From contig NC_084888.1 in the NCBI RefSeq assembly GCF_958979055.1, forward strand, positions 3,986,001 through 4,050,000: 64,000 bases of DNA, in the 5' to 3' direction. The notes beneath the pieces were generated by a model that did no database searches, was not told the origin of the DNA, and saw only the letters and a list, made by a program, of their open reading frames with translations. Below are positions 12,701-25,993 of the stretch, in pieces. The position numbers and the translations under genes were made by a program. The stretch comes from Alnus glutinosa. Taxonomy: Eukaryota > Streptophyta > Magnoliopsida > Fagales > Betulaceae. Each line of letters opens with the position of its first letter. The stretch's first letter is position 1.

Positions 12701-15700
12701 TGTTTTTCTTGTTAAAGTATTTACCTGTTACTTTTCATTGTCTGTTTCAGAGCTGTTGTAGACCACAGTATAGGGAAAGATCTCCCTTCTGTTTCCATTG
12801 AAAGTTTCGAGTATTTGCCTGGTAGAGGTCTCATTGCAACTCTCAATAGCACTGAGGTAGTGTGTTCTTCAGTAACATATCTCAGTGGTCGTTTATCTCA
12901 GCTTTAATGTTGAAAATCTAGGCTTGTATGCTTCAGAAAGATGACCTTGTTATTGAAAGCTCTATATCTCTATCACTGTCAGCATTAATTTATTTACTAT
13001 TTTTATTTACTTTTTAGTTGGAGGATATGGCTAATTTATCCCAGCCTCTTTTTTATTTATATTTTGTTAGTGTTGCCATCTTTGTGTGTGTCCACATCAT
13101 CAGGGCATGATGCTAATTTATACTTCCATATTAGATATGGGCACTATTAATATGGTTATGGTATTTGTTAGTTGATATATACACTTCTCCAATAAATCAA
13201 TTCTATAGCTATTTCATTCTTTATGCATGTTTCTTCCAATTTTTTCAATTCTGTGATTACTTATATAAAAAATAAATGAAAGAAGAAGAAGAAACCATAA
13301 ATGTGTATTAGAAATTTAGAATGTTGCGCTGTGGATCATGCATCCCATATCCTAATGAATACATCATGCATGCGTCTATTTGTTCCACCCACCACCATTT
13401 AACTTTGTTTGATCAGTGATGGATAGAGTGACGTTACATTGATTCTTCTCTTGTTATAGTCAGGAACTGGAGGGGTTAACCTGTTGAAAGCATCACTTGG
13501 TTCTGTGGATTTTGTCACTTCGTTTTGTAAGTCGGAAGATGAATCAAAAAAGATCAAGGATGCTGTGAATGCATCTTCTTATGGAAGTGAATTTGTTCAT
13601 GCTGCTCTTTCTGTTAATCAAAAGGTAATGTTTCTTATTATGAGATTATATGGGGGACAGCATTCCCTATGGAATTTTGAATTTGATATTTTCAAGCATC
13701 CAAATCCCAAATTCAAAATTCATAGTGGAATGTGTCATTATACAAATTCTACCACCATTAATCTTCACACTATAACTATTTCTGTTCTTGTCACTTCCGC
13801 CACCACTCACAACTGTAACCAATATTGCCATCACAACCAACACCACGAGACCATACCATCATCACCAAGTTGTTGTCTGTATTATGATCATTAAATTGTT
13901 TTGACTGCTAGAATACTTTAAATGCTTATCCAAAGTATGAAAATTTAAATTAAATTAATGGATTGAAATTCCCATCAATTCAAATTGCATCCCGTTGAAA
14001 ATTCTAAGAATTCTTCAAATTTTCCATCCAAATGCAATCTAAGTGATCCAAAATGCCAGTGAACTGAATTGCAGTCACCACTGAGTTCATGCAGGTGACA
14101 TTGATTCACCTAGAGGATAGGCCTCGACCTGGCGTTTTGGATGTCATAGTAGAATTACGTGATCAAGCAAAGCTACGTGTAATGATGTTAACTGGTGATC
14201 ATGAGTCGAGTGCATGGAGAGTGGCAAATGCCGTGGGCATCAATGAAGTTTATTGTAGCTTGAAGCCTGAGGATAAGCTGAGTCGTGTGAAGGACGTCTC
14301 AAGGAATATGGGTGAGTTTTCCTTTCAACAATCCAGAAAACTTAATTATTTTTTTTATCTTAATTTAACTAGAATGTCATTTCTGCATACTTGTGTGTAT
14401 ATCTTGGGTGTATAAGTTTCTTGTTTACAAAATGAAAAAATGGTTCCAATTATTTGGTATGTTACCTATCTTTCTCCGTCTTTGTAAGTATATTGAGAGC
14501 CATTTGTTTAATACTGGATCTTGAGAGTCGCATCTGCATATTGCATGGTTTACTTCCTCATTGTTATCATCTTCATTGTTATGTCTTGGAAGAGTGGAGA
14601 GGCTGAGCAGATCTTGTTTTTCCATTCCAGTCTATTAGCATCATTCTTAGCATGTTTTTTAATTGACACTGACAACCTCATTTTAATAAACTACTAATGC
14701 TTAGCTCCCCTTGTATTCATTATAGACAGCCATTGTACAAGTCTGCAATCGCACATACAGTGACATTGCATATGTTCTGAAAAACTTGGGTAAAAGTGTA
14801 TGTACAGACACACTCAGACATACATGTCTATTTTTTTTTTTCTGCTTCTGTTGCTTTAAACATCAAGAAAGGAAATGACAACTATCATTGCATGATATTG
14901 CTTCTTTGAATGGACTTTTGAGAGTATGGAAGCTAATAAGAATTCATACACATTTCTTCTGAGTGATCCATTGTTTTTGTCCCTGGCCTGTCCATATTTT
15001 CAAAAATATTTTATACAGCTGGTTTTCATGTTTTAACCTTTCTGATTACATTAAATCCTCCCACTTTTTTAAGGATTTTGGTCTGAAGTTACAGAAATGT
15101 TTAGCTTATTTTAATAATTTCCCATGCTATTGTCTTTTTTGCTTTTGGCACTTTTCCTTTACCCGAAGGTTATACAACTTACAATGTTTTGGGAATTTAG
15201 GGCGAGGTCTAATCATGGTTGGTGAAGGTATTAATGATGCACCAGCCCTCGCTGCTGCCACTGTGGGAATTGTGCTTGCACAACGTGCTAGTGCAACTGC
15301 TATAGCTGTTGCAGATGTGTTGTTGCTGCAGGATACTATTTCTGGTGTACCATTCTGTATCGCCAAGTCCCGGCAAACAACTTCACTGGTACTTGCTAAC
15401 ATAGGTCTCATCTTCATCTGGTGTTTTCTGCTCTTACTCTTATTGATTTTTAGGTAAATGTACCTGCAGGTGAAACAAAATGTGGCCCTTGCTCTATCTT
15501 CTATATTTCTGGCATCTCTTCCATCTGTTTTGGGATTCCTTCCCCTATGGTTGACGGTATGAATCAATTTTTGCTTTTCATTATTCCTGTCTTTCAGAGT
15601 CTGCGGTGTGGAAATGAGAAAAATGTCCTGAAACACCATTATTGGTCCTTTTTTTGTGCTAGAAGCACGTACAGTGCGCTTTCCATTTGTTGAAACAAAA

Positions 15701-16273
15701 TTAATATCGTGCAGAGATAATTGAACTGCATTCACATCGTATAAAAAGGACACTAACCTCAAAATTCCGAGGTCCTGGCATAGACAAAAATTTAAAGACC
15801 ATGTTGATTGTCTCCATGAAACTAAAATGAATTTCCTCTTGGCTCCTAGGTATCTTAAATATGAAAATCAAGAGGGGATGAGATAACTTGCAATACACTC
15901 AAGACTGATGCCTCTTTTCCTATTTGTAAGAACCAGGAAGCAATCGTATTAATAAATTTGCCCGTTACAAAACCAGTAAATGAGTCTAGAATTAATCGTG
16001 CAGTTTCCTGCTCTATTTTTCCTTTTCGGGTTCTGCGTTTCCTCTACCCTAGCTTAGTATCTAATAATTGCTCTACGTTTTATGAACTTGCAGGTTCTTT
16101 TGCATGAGGGAGGTACTCTTCTTGTTTGCCTTAATTCCATACGTGCGCTAAATGATCCAACATGGTCGTGGAGGCAGGATCTTTGTCATTTGATTAATGA
16201 AATTAAGTCGAGACTTGTGTTATTTAGTAGACGAAACTCTAGTCCAGGATCCATCCGCGCTGCAATTCGGTAG
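7227..16273 (+). CDS. HMA1: Heavy-metal P1B-type ATPase HMA1, chloroplast envelope, complete, 13 exons
   Basis: Exons: 7227-7724, 8185-8335, 8435-8619, 9475-9621, 10022-10217, 10898-11010, 11365-11606, 12751-12856, 13460-13624, 14095-14311, 15201-15388, 15470-15556, 16094-16273. All join in frame with GT-AG introns to 824 residues, close to Arabidopsis HMA1 (about 819). The N terminus is rich in Ser, Thr and Pro and poor in acids, as in plastid transit peptides. A His cluster follows at residues 72-91 (5, 2 and 11 His split by Glu). P-type ATPase signatures are in order: TGE (299-301), membrane SPC (409-411, the HMA1 variant of CPC), DKTGT (Asp452), HP in THPIGR, TGDHESSA, and GEGINDAP (681-688). 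The family moves divalent metals (Cu, Zn, Ca reported) across the chloroplast envelope. Its 3' end converges on the MYB gene 1.8 kb away. Confidence 0.97.
9702..9740. repeat. (TA)n microsatellite
   Basis: About 20 TA units in intron 4 of HMA1, likely polymorphic. Confidence 0.9.
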
Positions 16274-18002
16274 CTTACACTAGCTCTAATTTTTTTTTTT
16301 TTTTTTTTCACGTTAATTCTCTCCCAAGCTGATTATCAAATGTATGCGAATTATACAAAGATGTTCGAATTTGCAATATATATTACAGGGCAGTAAATTT
16401 TGGAAAAATCCAACTTCGGTGTCTTGTTAAACGATTCTGTTTTGTTCTTTTTCTGTTTCTTGTTTTGGTTTCTTTGTATGGCCGATAAAAGTGTTTTCTT
16501 TTAGACAGATCACTGGTTTGGATCTCATGATGTGGCAGTTGATTTTCGTTGGCAACAACCTTTTTTTTGTAACCACTAAATAGCGAGGGGAACCTTGTTG
16601 CATCTCCAGAATTTTAATCTGCTATTTATATTCTAAGCTTAAAATAAAATGGGGATGGGGATGGGTAGGAAGAAGACAGCTTAAATAAACGGTTCTTGCA
16701 TTATTTTAACATTAAAAACCATTACAAATAATTGAAGAAACTGTTATATGTCCCTCTGTATTATTAAAAGTTAAACAGAATGGTTATGAGTAACGAAATA
16801 TTCATGTCCTTTTCTAACTGCTAACTGCTCATATGCATCAATGCCAGCCGGCTTAACCTTCCGTGTTTCTTCATCGAACCTTCGCTTATAAATTTATAAT
16901 TATCCATAAGGATATCAGTAATTTGGGCAATACACAAAAGATGGCCTTGTATTTTTTATTCTAGAGATTTGTTACTTTAAAATTCCAAATTAGGTGTGAA
17001 TTAGACAACCTTAACTAGATGATCATGCTCGGGTTGTTAACTACGGAGGACATATTCCTCGGTCACACTATTTATCTAACGTTAATTTTTGCTTTCCTTT
17101 GATTTTGAGGCAAGGTGTGAGGCCCAACAAATGGAGCGTGCACCACTAATTAGAATTCCCTGAAATCTTTTGTACGAATTGGAATTAAGAGGGGTGCGGA
17201 GCGTAACAAGGTGTTCGTTCCAGGTAGGTCCTTCAGGCAGTTCAAAGTGCAAAACTCACCAGCTTCGACGCACAAGCCCTGCGACTCATCTCTCATTCTG
17301 TGTCCAAATTTTCAAATTTTAGGAAATCATCATTTGTGCACCCACAGTTTAATGGGATACAAAATAAGCCTAGTTTGTAATTGTATTAAATTGATCCTCT
17401 TTAAGGTATAAAGTATCTTAAACTGATCCCCACCGTCAATTTTTGGGTCAATTATTTTATAAAAACCATTATTAAATATAGCCATAAATGACAAATCTAT
17501 GGTGGGCGCAACAAGGTAATATTAGGCATTCTTATCCTCTACTACAATATTTTTATTTTTTTTGAGCGTTTAAATTTAATTTCAATCACTCTCCCTCACA
17601 AAAAAATTTTGAACCAAAGCCAAATCCTACAGATCCTAGATGCCGTTCAGTAGATTTTGAAGCTCAATCTAGTCGACTCACTGTCTTGCTCCATTTCCCT
17701 AACTAATTCTGCCCCCCTTCTTGTTCGGAATAACTTCTCAAATTCAAAATTCAGAGGAAAACAGAAAGAATTAAAAAAAATAACAAAAATGAAGCAAAAC
17801 ATAATTGAAGGAAGGATTAGAACGAGAAATTTCATAAATTCCTTTTTCCTTTTTTTTTTTTTTTTTTTTTTTTTAAGTTGCATGTTTTTGTTTCCAACAC
17901 CTGCAGAACAAGGCCAGGGCGGCCATAGAAAGATAAAAGTTCGAGTTTTTCCGAACTTTACCGCTTGGATTCAACTTCAAGCTCTCTCTCCCCCTCTCTC
18001 TC

Positions 18003-18040
<38 letters not shown>

Positions 18041-18120
18041 CATTGCCCAAACTTATTCCTAAACACCAGAGCAAAAAACAGAAAACAGCAAAGGCCCCTC
18101 CCTAACTACTACTGTCACTA
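16274..18120. other. Convergent intergenic region between HMA1 and the MYB gene
   Basis: Contains the 3' UTR of HMA1 (plus) and that of the MYB gene (minus). No coding sequence was recognised. A CT-rich tract (17984-18036) lies within about 140 bp of the MYB stop codon, probably in its 3' UTR, and a poly-T run sits at 17852-17874. Confidence 0.6.
17984..18036. repeat. (CT)n compound microsatellite
   Basis: CT repeats interrupted by CCCC, followed by a pure CT run, just beyond the MYB stop codon. Confidence 0.85.
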
Positions 18121-19041
18121 CTACTCGATCCTGCCGATCCCAATTCTCTTGACGTTCCTAAACAAATCCTCGTCCCTAATACCCATACACATCCCACCAC
18201 CACCACTCTGCTCCAACATATAGCTCCTCACCTCCTTTTTTATCATCTCCTGCATCACCGCCATTAGCTCCGCACTCAACGGCACCAACCCAAGTCCCCG
18301 ATCCTCCTCCCGGTTCACCACCGCCGCCGCAGAGCTATCCGCTACCGCCGGAGCCATCGCCGGGAATAGAGGTATCGTCATCGCGTCCGCCACTGCTTGA
18401 CACGACGATTCGCACGACTCGGCCACACCGGGGAGGGACAGAGACAACGAGGTCGGCGGGTCAACGGCCGCCGGAGGCGACGATGTCGTCGTTTCCATGG
18501 GGGGCACGACGGCGCCAGTCCTCGCCAACGGTCGGTACACATGAGACGACGAGGACAAAATTGGAACGCTGGAATAATCGCTCAAATCGGACCCGGACGG
18601 ACTACCCGGGTTCAAATAAACCGGTACGCTCGAACCCGAACCGGCACTGACGGACCTCTTCAACGGCTGCTGATGAGTGAAATTCCCATCATACCCTTCA
18701 GCCTCTTCGGTGGCCATGGACGCGTACTTGCGCTTAAGCGTTGAGTTCCAGTGGTTCTTAATCGCGTTGTCGGTTCGACCCGATAAGAGTCGGGCGATTG
18801 TGGCCCACTTGTTCCCGAACCGCGCGTGGGCCCTGATTATTGTGTCGTCCTCCTCCGGTGAGAACGCCCTGTGCTCCACCTGCGGTGAGAGCTGGTTGCA
18901 CCACCTGAGCCTGCACGACTTCCCGGACCGGCCCGGAATGGACTTGCTTATCAGGGACCAGTTTCTTGGGCCGTGCTTCTGGACAAGCCTCTGTAGGGCC
19001 TCGTCCTCCTCGGCGCTCCATGGTCCCTTGATCCGGTCCAT
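18121..19041 (-). CDS. MYB44: R2R3-MYB transcription factor, subgroup 22 (MYB44/70/73/77 type), intronless
   Basis: A single exon of 306 residues starts at the ATG at 19041. The R2 repeat (about residues 5-56) has [20 protein letters not shown] and the R3 repeat (about 57-107) has [20 protein letters not shown] with the regularly spaced tryptophans. [10 protein letters not shown] closes the DNA-binding domain. Near residue 200 lies LSLSLP, an EAR-type LxLxL repression motif. The C-terminal [13 protein letters not shown] segment is a subgroup-22 hallmark. These nuclear regulators act in ABA, auxin and stress responses and lack introns, as here. The gene could be the ortholog of MYB44 or of MYB73; a tree is needed to decide. 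GC content is well above its surroundings, common for this intronless family. Confidence 0.95.
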   Translation of the reverse strand: MDRIKGPWSAEEDEALQRLVQKHGPRNWSLISKSIPGRSGKSCRLRWCNQLSPQVEHRAFSPEEDDTIIRAHARFGNKWATIARLLSGRTDNAIKNHWNSTLKRKYASMATEEAEGYDGNFTHQQPLKRSVSAGSGSSVPVYLNPGSPSGSDLSDYSSVPILSSSSHVYRPLARTGAVVPPMETTTSSPPAAVDPPTSLSLSLPGVAESCESSCQAVADAMTIPLFPAMAPAVADSSAAAVVNREEDRGLGLVPLSAELMAVMQEMIKKEVRSYMLEQSGGGGMCMGIRDEDLFRNVKRIGIGRIE

Positions 19042-19184
19042 TTTTCTTTCCGTAACGGCTGCTCTGGTTCTGATATTTTTGAGTTTCAGAGAAGAGAGGG
19101 GGGGCGGGTGGGGGTGGGGTTGGTTTGTGTTGCTTTTAAAGCGTTTAGTGTTTACAATGGAATGGAGGAGCGTAAGAGAGGTGG

Positions 19185-19200
19185 GGATATATATATATGG
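19185..19200 (-). promoter_or_regulatory. Probable TATA box of the MYB gene
   Basis: An ATATATATAT run in a G/C-rich context, about 145-155 bp upstream of the MYB ATG on the minus strand. This predicts a 5' UTR of roughly 115-125 nt. Position and composition support it; no transcript data were available. Confidence 0.6.
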
Positions 19201-19417
19201 GGAGGGGAGGGGTGACCGGTTGAGCAGGTTAGGACTGGGGGAGTTAGAGCCAGTTAGGATAAGGCGTTATGGACATTCGGCACCGCTTCTACCAGGCAAG
19301 CGGTCGTTGGGGGGGGCTTTGGGATACAGCTGGCTAACGGACACGCGTCGTGTTTGAGTTGCACTGGTTAGTCCGGTTTTACATGAGTCACATCTCTCCT
19401 CTCTACTTTTCCAAATT

Positions 19418-19480
19418 GGACGCTCCCACAAAGGAGCGTCCGCTACACTCCTCGCTTTAATCATTCGTTCGGAGCGTCCC
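19418..19480. promoter_or_regulatory. GGACGCTCC / GGAGCGTCC inverted repeat plus third copy in the MYB upstream region
   Basis: GGACGCTCC (19418-19426) and GGAGCGTCC (19433-19441) form a perfect 9-bp inverted repeat around a 6-base loop. A third copy, GGAGCGTCC, lies at 19471-19479. The cluster is 380-440 bp upstream of the MYB start and inside a GC-rich patch. It could be a protein-binding element cluster or a hairpin; the factor is unknown. Confidence 0.55.
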
Positions 19481-19541
19481 TTACCCTCACCCATACTCAT
19501 ACTCATATATTCTGAAATCAAATTGTGTTCTCTATTTTTTT

Positions 19542-22500
19542 ATATATATTTTTTAAAAATACATATCAATTTAATAAGCTAAATTAAAATAAAGAGTTTG
19601 AAATAAAACTTCGATCACCATTTATACTCAGGGAGAAAATGGTAAATATGGCAAAAGGGAACACCAATGCAGGAATATTTTTTATTTTTTATTTTTTATT
19701 TTTTTTATTTTTTTGAGAAAAGAAGAAACAGATATTTAATAACGAGATAACGATGATAACGGTTGGGTAAGGTTTGAGATTTAAAGTCTTGAGTTTGACT
19801 GAGGGAGCCAGGCTGTAGAGCATTTTCGTGTGTGGGATTTCCCTTTCCGTTCCATAGAATACCAACTAATCTTTTTAAAAACGGCCGCACGGAGATGCTG
19901 AGCTGGCGCAAAACGACAAGAGCGGTCGCAAAATCTGAGGGCGAATAATTAATTATTACTACTTTTCTGTACAAGGCCAGGCTGTAAACCTGCCACCACC
20001 ACCCTCTTTAACGGCCTCTGCTCACCTTCCCCACCGACACCTGCCACTCACCCCATTCCTTTTCCCAACAGCCAGAAGCACCAAAACCGCCTATTCTACG
20101 ACTCTTAACCTGTACGGAACCGGTCGTGCACACGCTCCCATGACAAGGGACTTTCTGCCAAGCTTCCTCTGCTCCTCGTCCTCTTTTTTTTGATTAATAA
20201 AACTAAATCCGTTTGATTATCTTAACAACAAACAGAGAAGCAATTTTTAATTTGAGTCTGGGTATGATTTTTCTAATAAAACTGGGGAATTATGGGACGT
20301 AAAGAATACGGCGAAGATATCTCCGTATCCACATCTGTTACTCGTACGTCGTACCTACTACCTAATGCCTGCTGTTTGGTGTGGAAGAGGGGGATGAATG
20401 TGAAATATATTCCAACAGGATAAATTGATTTGTTTATTAATGTTTAGTTTTAGTTCTCGATAACTTTTTGACTGGCTTCAGTGTCGGTGACAACCCATTT
20501 TACCGGGATTTTTTGGGATTCAATTCCCTCAATTTTGTTTGTTTTAGTTTAGATTATCTTTTCATGTTATTCGGGATAATTAAGTATATATACTCCCTAC
20601 ATATATCATTTGTTAAGATTGGAATTCTTTTACTGATTTAATACTTAGTGGAGTGACAGTTCAATTATATAAGGTTTAATTGTTTGTTAACACTCAAAAA
20701 TGTACCTATAGAGTTCTCTTCTTTTTTCTTTTTTTTTTTTGTTGGAAAGGAAAATATATAAAGATAGACGTGTTTTTAACTCTTATGTTAATTTACTTTG
20801 TAGATAGGCTATGAAATAATCATATTTTGAGGCCAGATACTATCCACTTGATTTTATAGTTTTTGTGTCTCTATCGTTGAACAAGTAATTAGTAGTTAAG
20901 AAACTTGAAGGAAGGGGCATCCTGGCATGAACGAATTCAGGTAAAAGTGATTCTATAATAATAATATGATATGAAATCCACGAAATGATCAAGTACTGTT
21001 GCCACTTGGCAGCTTGTGATATGAAGCAAGACATAATAAACCAACCAGCCCTTCATTTTCTATGCGAAGTTATCGATCGGCACTGTATACATTCTTCTAG
21101 ACACAGTTAATGAGAGTGAGAATTCAATGTTAGTACGTTCAGAAAAGCAAATAATTCCATACCATTAGAGCTGCCTGCTATGCCTTAGGCCCTTGGCCCT
21201 TAGCCCTTAGCCCTTAGCTAGGCGAACTTCAATGAAGATAGTCAAATCTTTTATCCTTTTAGAGCACTAGTATTGAACTATTCCTAGATGAACAGTGGCG
21301 AGTGGGACAGCAACGAGCGGCAATTAGATAGCTTCAAGGTTTTCTTCGATGAATCTTAAATTTGTCCTGGTTTGGTGGTTGTTTGGGCTGATTATGCGTG
21401 TCGGTGTTTAGGTGGGTTTTTTAGGTTGTTGATTTCGTTGGCTCATTTTGGGGATGTTGAGAGGAGTTTTGTAATTTATTTTGAAAAATGTGTTTGTTGG
21501 AATCCGTTTGATTAACTGGTATTTGAGAATAATTTTCAGTATTTGAAGAGTAAAAAATGATTTTTAAATGTTTACCAAACACACAAAAGACGTCATACCT
21601 CCAATAATCTAAACCTTTTTATATTATATTAAATTATTAAAAGAGTAAGAATATATGCAAGACTCTTATTCATTTTTATCCCCTCAAAACTCATAACAGT
21701 TTTCAAAACAATTAAAATACAAAACATTTTTCAAAAATCTTAATTTTTTTTGAAAAAAACAAAGAAAAAAATACTAATAAGTGGTTCTATGGCTGCCAGG
21801 CAACCACCATGATGACAGCAATTTCCTTTTTCTTTTTCTATTTTTAGGGCATGTTTGGATAACACTTTTTTAAATTATATTTTACTTAGTTTTCATAAAC
21901 AAGTTTGAGTTATTTTTTGAAATTAAAACTCTATTTCATCTTTTTCTAATTTTGTCTAAAGTTCTCTAAAGCATTCAAACATAATTTTAAAAAATAAATT
22001 ATCTCGATATTCATAATTTTAAATATAATACAGAATATTATAATATAATATAAAAAAAATCTAACACCCAAACGAGCCCTTATATTCTTAATCCCCTCTT
22101 AACTTTTCCAAAACTCAAAACCCAAAACAGTCCTCAAATTTTACCAAACGAGCCAACACTAACATACCTTTTTTTAAAAAAATAAATATATAAATAATTA
22201 ATTTAATTTTGTCATACAAAAACTTCAGTTTCCATACTTGCTAGGACTATTGGGTGGAAGAAAACAGAAAATGAAAAAGGGTACAAAGGAAAAGGGTTGA
22301 GATTTTGCATTCATGGAGAATCGTACTTTCAGCATTGTAACCGTTTCGTGGGGACAGCTGTTAAGGGTACCACCAGGAACCACCCTTCTCTTTCTTTTCT
22401 TTTCTTTTTTTCTTTTTTTTTTTTTCTCTCTTTTTCTTGAGGCCTGTTTGGCTGTTTTTATCTTCAACAGGTCAGCATGTGCAAAGTAGACTCCATCACG

Positions 22501-24568
22501 TGCTCGAGCCCCGCGCAAAGGAGACACACGTGCAGCTTGCAACTTCTGGAGAAGCATGGGAACAACACGAATTTCCACATATAGCCTTCTTTTATCAGCC
22601 TTTCTGGGCAGGAAATCCAGGAACATTAAAGTAATTTGAGGTGTACATATAATATATCGTTTAGGATCTGCCCCGATGATATTGTTGGTGAATTAACTTA
22701 TGGTTCACGTGACGGTGAACGGTCAACCTCCTCACATTTATTTGAGGTCGTCGCTTAGCCACAATCTCTTCGACTATATGTTAAATATTGACTCGGTCGG
22801 TCCATTATTTTATAACAAAGGAATAAACAAAAAAAGATATATACATATAAAAAGGAACCTCCATGGACCACGATCGATATATCATGGCTCATTTTTTCTT
22901 CTTGTGTTTAGTAAAATATGTGTTAGGCTTTGCTTAACCAAAAAATAGTAAAAGGTTCCAATCCAATCCAGTAGTCTTGATGAACATAGATTTCATGGTC
23001 CATGGATTGAATTACGACAGTATTGGAATGCCTTACCTGACTTGATTTTCCCATTAACAAATTAAACCCTCATAAATCCAACAAACTGTTACTTCATTAG
23101 GAAAAGATTTATATCGACAGAGAAGATGACTTTAATGGCTATAACATGCACTTCAACACATGGGGTGTTATGAATAAGGGGTTCAAATTAAAGACTTGCA
23201 AGCAAGTACTAAATATATATGTTTCTCCATCCATATATTAGTGGTCCAAAAGGAACCTATCATTATTTTACCAATTAAATTAAAAGTCCATCAAAACAAG
23301 AATATAGTTAAGAAAATAAACGAGAAAAGCAAACGGGGGACGATCATGTTTTGCTTTTTCTGTGTTATTTTTGTCCATTTTAGGAAAAAAAAAAAAAAAC
23401 TAACCCAACAACAACAATATGACAAAGACTACAAAGTTAAGCAGTGGTTAGTCCTAATCTGTTTTTATTTGTTGAAATTGAAACCTTCCATTAGCAAAAA
23501 TAAAAAAAAAATAAAAACTATGAGAGGCAAATTTGGTCCACAACTGCAAGTGATACATGATGAACCTTGTTCTCTCTCCTGTATAATTTGCACGAAATAA
23601 AAAAGGCACGTGGAAAACGAGCTTGCAAGGAGCACCGCGTTAATAATAAGGAAAACGACGAAAACATTCATTGATGGAACACATGAAACACGCTAGCGGG
23701 TGCCACGTAAGTACCAGAATTGATTGGTCAACCTCACGGACAGGCAAGAGGTGGTCCCCACTCCCCAGTTCTTTGTCCTATTATTCTGAGGTGGCAAATT
23801 CACACGTCACAACTCAAAACCCTCCACACACGTCTCGTTATTATTATTATTTTTAATTACATGGTGCTCAGTTTGTTGTGGCTAATATTTATTTATTTAT
23901 ATTTTAGGTTATGCGCTTTCAAAGAAAGCAGTTGCTGTCTCCTTTATAACCGTCAAGAAGATAAGCGTTGGGGAAGACCACGTCATGGGCCTTTGCCAGC
24001 TATAACGCATAACGCTTTTTCTGTTTGTTTATTCAATTTTGGTTTTTGTTCTTTGAGTTTACCGAAAAAGACAGCATCTCTTTTAGGTTTGCTTGGGGAT
24101 TCGATCTGTGGATGATACCCACACATCCCATGATTCCCGCTACCGTCAGCCGTATGCTGCCATGGTACCATTCCATGTACCGTCTCTTTACCATTTGCCT
24201 CGTGCACTTCTTAGTAATAACCCAAACCACCATCCTTTTCTAGGTTTCCAAACATTTTGATCTCTTAATTTAATGTGTTTTCTTTTTTATTTATTTATTT
24301 AATGTTAAAAAATAGGTTTATTTTTATTTTTATTTTTCAACCTTATTGAATGCGCTGGCAATGTAAAAAGATCGATGGTGTCTAAAAGTGAATGTAACGT
24401 GCTACGTTTTTGGGGAGCTTGGAAGTTGGACCACATTCAACCTTTACCACTATTGTGTCTGTTCATACAGTGCACTTGGATTGCATTGGCAACTTATGAG
24501 ATTCGTTCCTTTAGTGGGGTTTGCTGTCACTACGATCTTCTCACCACCTAATCACCTATTTCTAGAAT
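19542..24568. other. Long intergenic stretch, no supported gene
   Basis: No open frame here matches a known family. The longer frames carry low-complexity runs (for example Lys/Arg-rich translation of a CT/TTC tract at 22381-22440) and look accidental. A probable MITE occupies 21846-22080. A short CCCTTAG tandem lies near 21190-21218. Confidence 0.5.
21846..22080. mobile_element. Probable hAT-like MITE
   Basis: The left end AGGGCATGTTTGGATAACA pairs with the reverse complement of the right end, AGGGCTCGTTTGGGTGTTA. The 235-bp interior is AT-rich and non-coding. No clean 8-bp duplication was found, so the termini are approximate. Confidence 0.6.
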
Positions 24569-24816
24569 TGCATCTTTCACTACAATTTCCTTGTCCGTCT
24601 ATATTTTATGAAAATGAATGTCTCCTGATCATTTACATTTTAATAATTGATGTATTAAGTATCACATAGACTGTCAGATCAATTTATATACATTATATAT
24701 GTTAACAGTGTTATGTGGATTACAATATAAGATTACTCTATATTTTAGTAGTTGACGTAACATGTAATATATGGATTGGCACATCAGTTTGTAGGAAACT
24801 TGTAGTGAAAGTTGTA
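24569..24816. mobile_element. Probable MITE
   Basis: CATCTTTCACTACAATTTCCT at the left resembles the reverse complement of the right end, CAACTTTCACTACAAGTTTCC. Related end motifs occur near 3858 and 39569, suggesting a dispersed family. Exact boundaries and target duplication were not resolved. Confidence 0.4.
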
Positions 24817-25781
24817 CTACCCTAAACAACGCTCTTAATAAATATATTGCCTTGAATTTTTTTAATGTTTGGCATGGTCTAATAATTATTGATATATGTA
24901 AACACAAACGAAAATAATAATAATAATAATAATCTTATTGTAATTTGTGTCAAAGTTAGGGGCATAACCATGATATTATCTAGGAGATCATATATAATTC
25001 TAAAACAAAATCAATCGTAACTACCAGTAGATCTTTTCCAAGAAAATATATGAGCAGTACTAAAGCTACTTGGTGAATGATAATATCCTCTCATATTTAA
25101 TTTGTAGAATATATAGATAAACCGAAATAGATAAAATATTTGTAGAATATATAGGACCCTAAGTAACAAAGTGTAAATAGTCTAAGGTTACTTTCCGCTC
25201 GAAATTTAATTTTAGCATTAATAAATACATATTTTTAATTAGCTAAAAAAATAAATACATATTTTTTTATAGACATAGTTAAAAATTCTGAATTGGTACG
25301 GGGTAAAGAAAAATGATATAACCAAATAAGACTTATTCATTTTTTTTTAATAAAATAGTTATTCATTTTAATTGTTTACCGAGTAAAATAGTTCATCGTT
25401 TTGTAATTACAAATGGTAACAATCAAACCCAAAAAATAGCATTAAAAAAAAAAATAACCATAACAAAATTATAAAAATGGGCACTCATATTTGAGAAAGA
25501 GATTTGTCGGCTCATATTTGTAAGGATTGAAGATTGTAGTTTAGCGTCCGCATGAAGATTGTAGTGGAGCTACCAAGGCCTCCCCAAGGCCTGGAGTTTT
25601 CCAAAATAAATAAATAAATAAATAAATTTTATCTTTAAATTTTTTTATTTTTTACCTTTCAAATTTTTATTTTATTTTTTCAATTTAACCTACCAAATCC
25701 GAAATCATAGCCTCGCGCTGCACATGAGACAAAGTTTATGGCGGTTTTAATCAAAACGCGAATGTAAGGACAAAGGAATAT
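24817..25781. other. AT-rich intergenic, nothing recognised
   Basis: No gene and no clear repeat boundary. An (AAT)n microsatellite lies at about 24916-24935. Confidence 0.5.
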
Positions 25782-25993
25782 TCGCATTTTTTTTTTTTTT
25801 TTTAAGGGAACAAGTAGTCATTCCATTAAATCACCAGAGAGTAACAACATTAAAGTCAAATAGAGTCAAGACTCGACTTAATACCATTACATGGACTCAG
25901 AAAAGAACACTCCATAACAATTACCCTAGGACACAGATTATATCACCAGTTACTACAAATATGCCTAGTCAAACAGAGTCAAGACTCGCATTT
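25782..25993 (-). mobile_element. Possible retroposed fragment with poly-A tail
   Basis: A poly-T run (from about 25787) would be a poly-A tail if the insert is on the minus strand. TCGCATTT occurs on both sides (25782-25789 and 25986-25993), a possible 8-bp target-site duplication. Inside, TAGAGTCAAGACTCG and CAGAGTCAAGACTCG recur about 120 bp apart. No coding domain and no tRNA-like boxes were seen, so it may be the 3' end of a LINE or another retroposed copy. Confidence 0.4.

Noticed and set aside
18677-19357. Long plus-strand open frame (226 codons)
   Set aside because: It is antisense to the MYB DNA-binding domain and promoter; GC-rich coding sequence leaves the opposite strand open by chance.
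22225-22626. Minus-strand 133-codon open frame
   Set aside because: Half of it is Lys/Arg translation of a CT-rich tract; no splice context or family motif.
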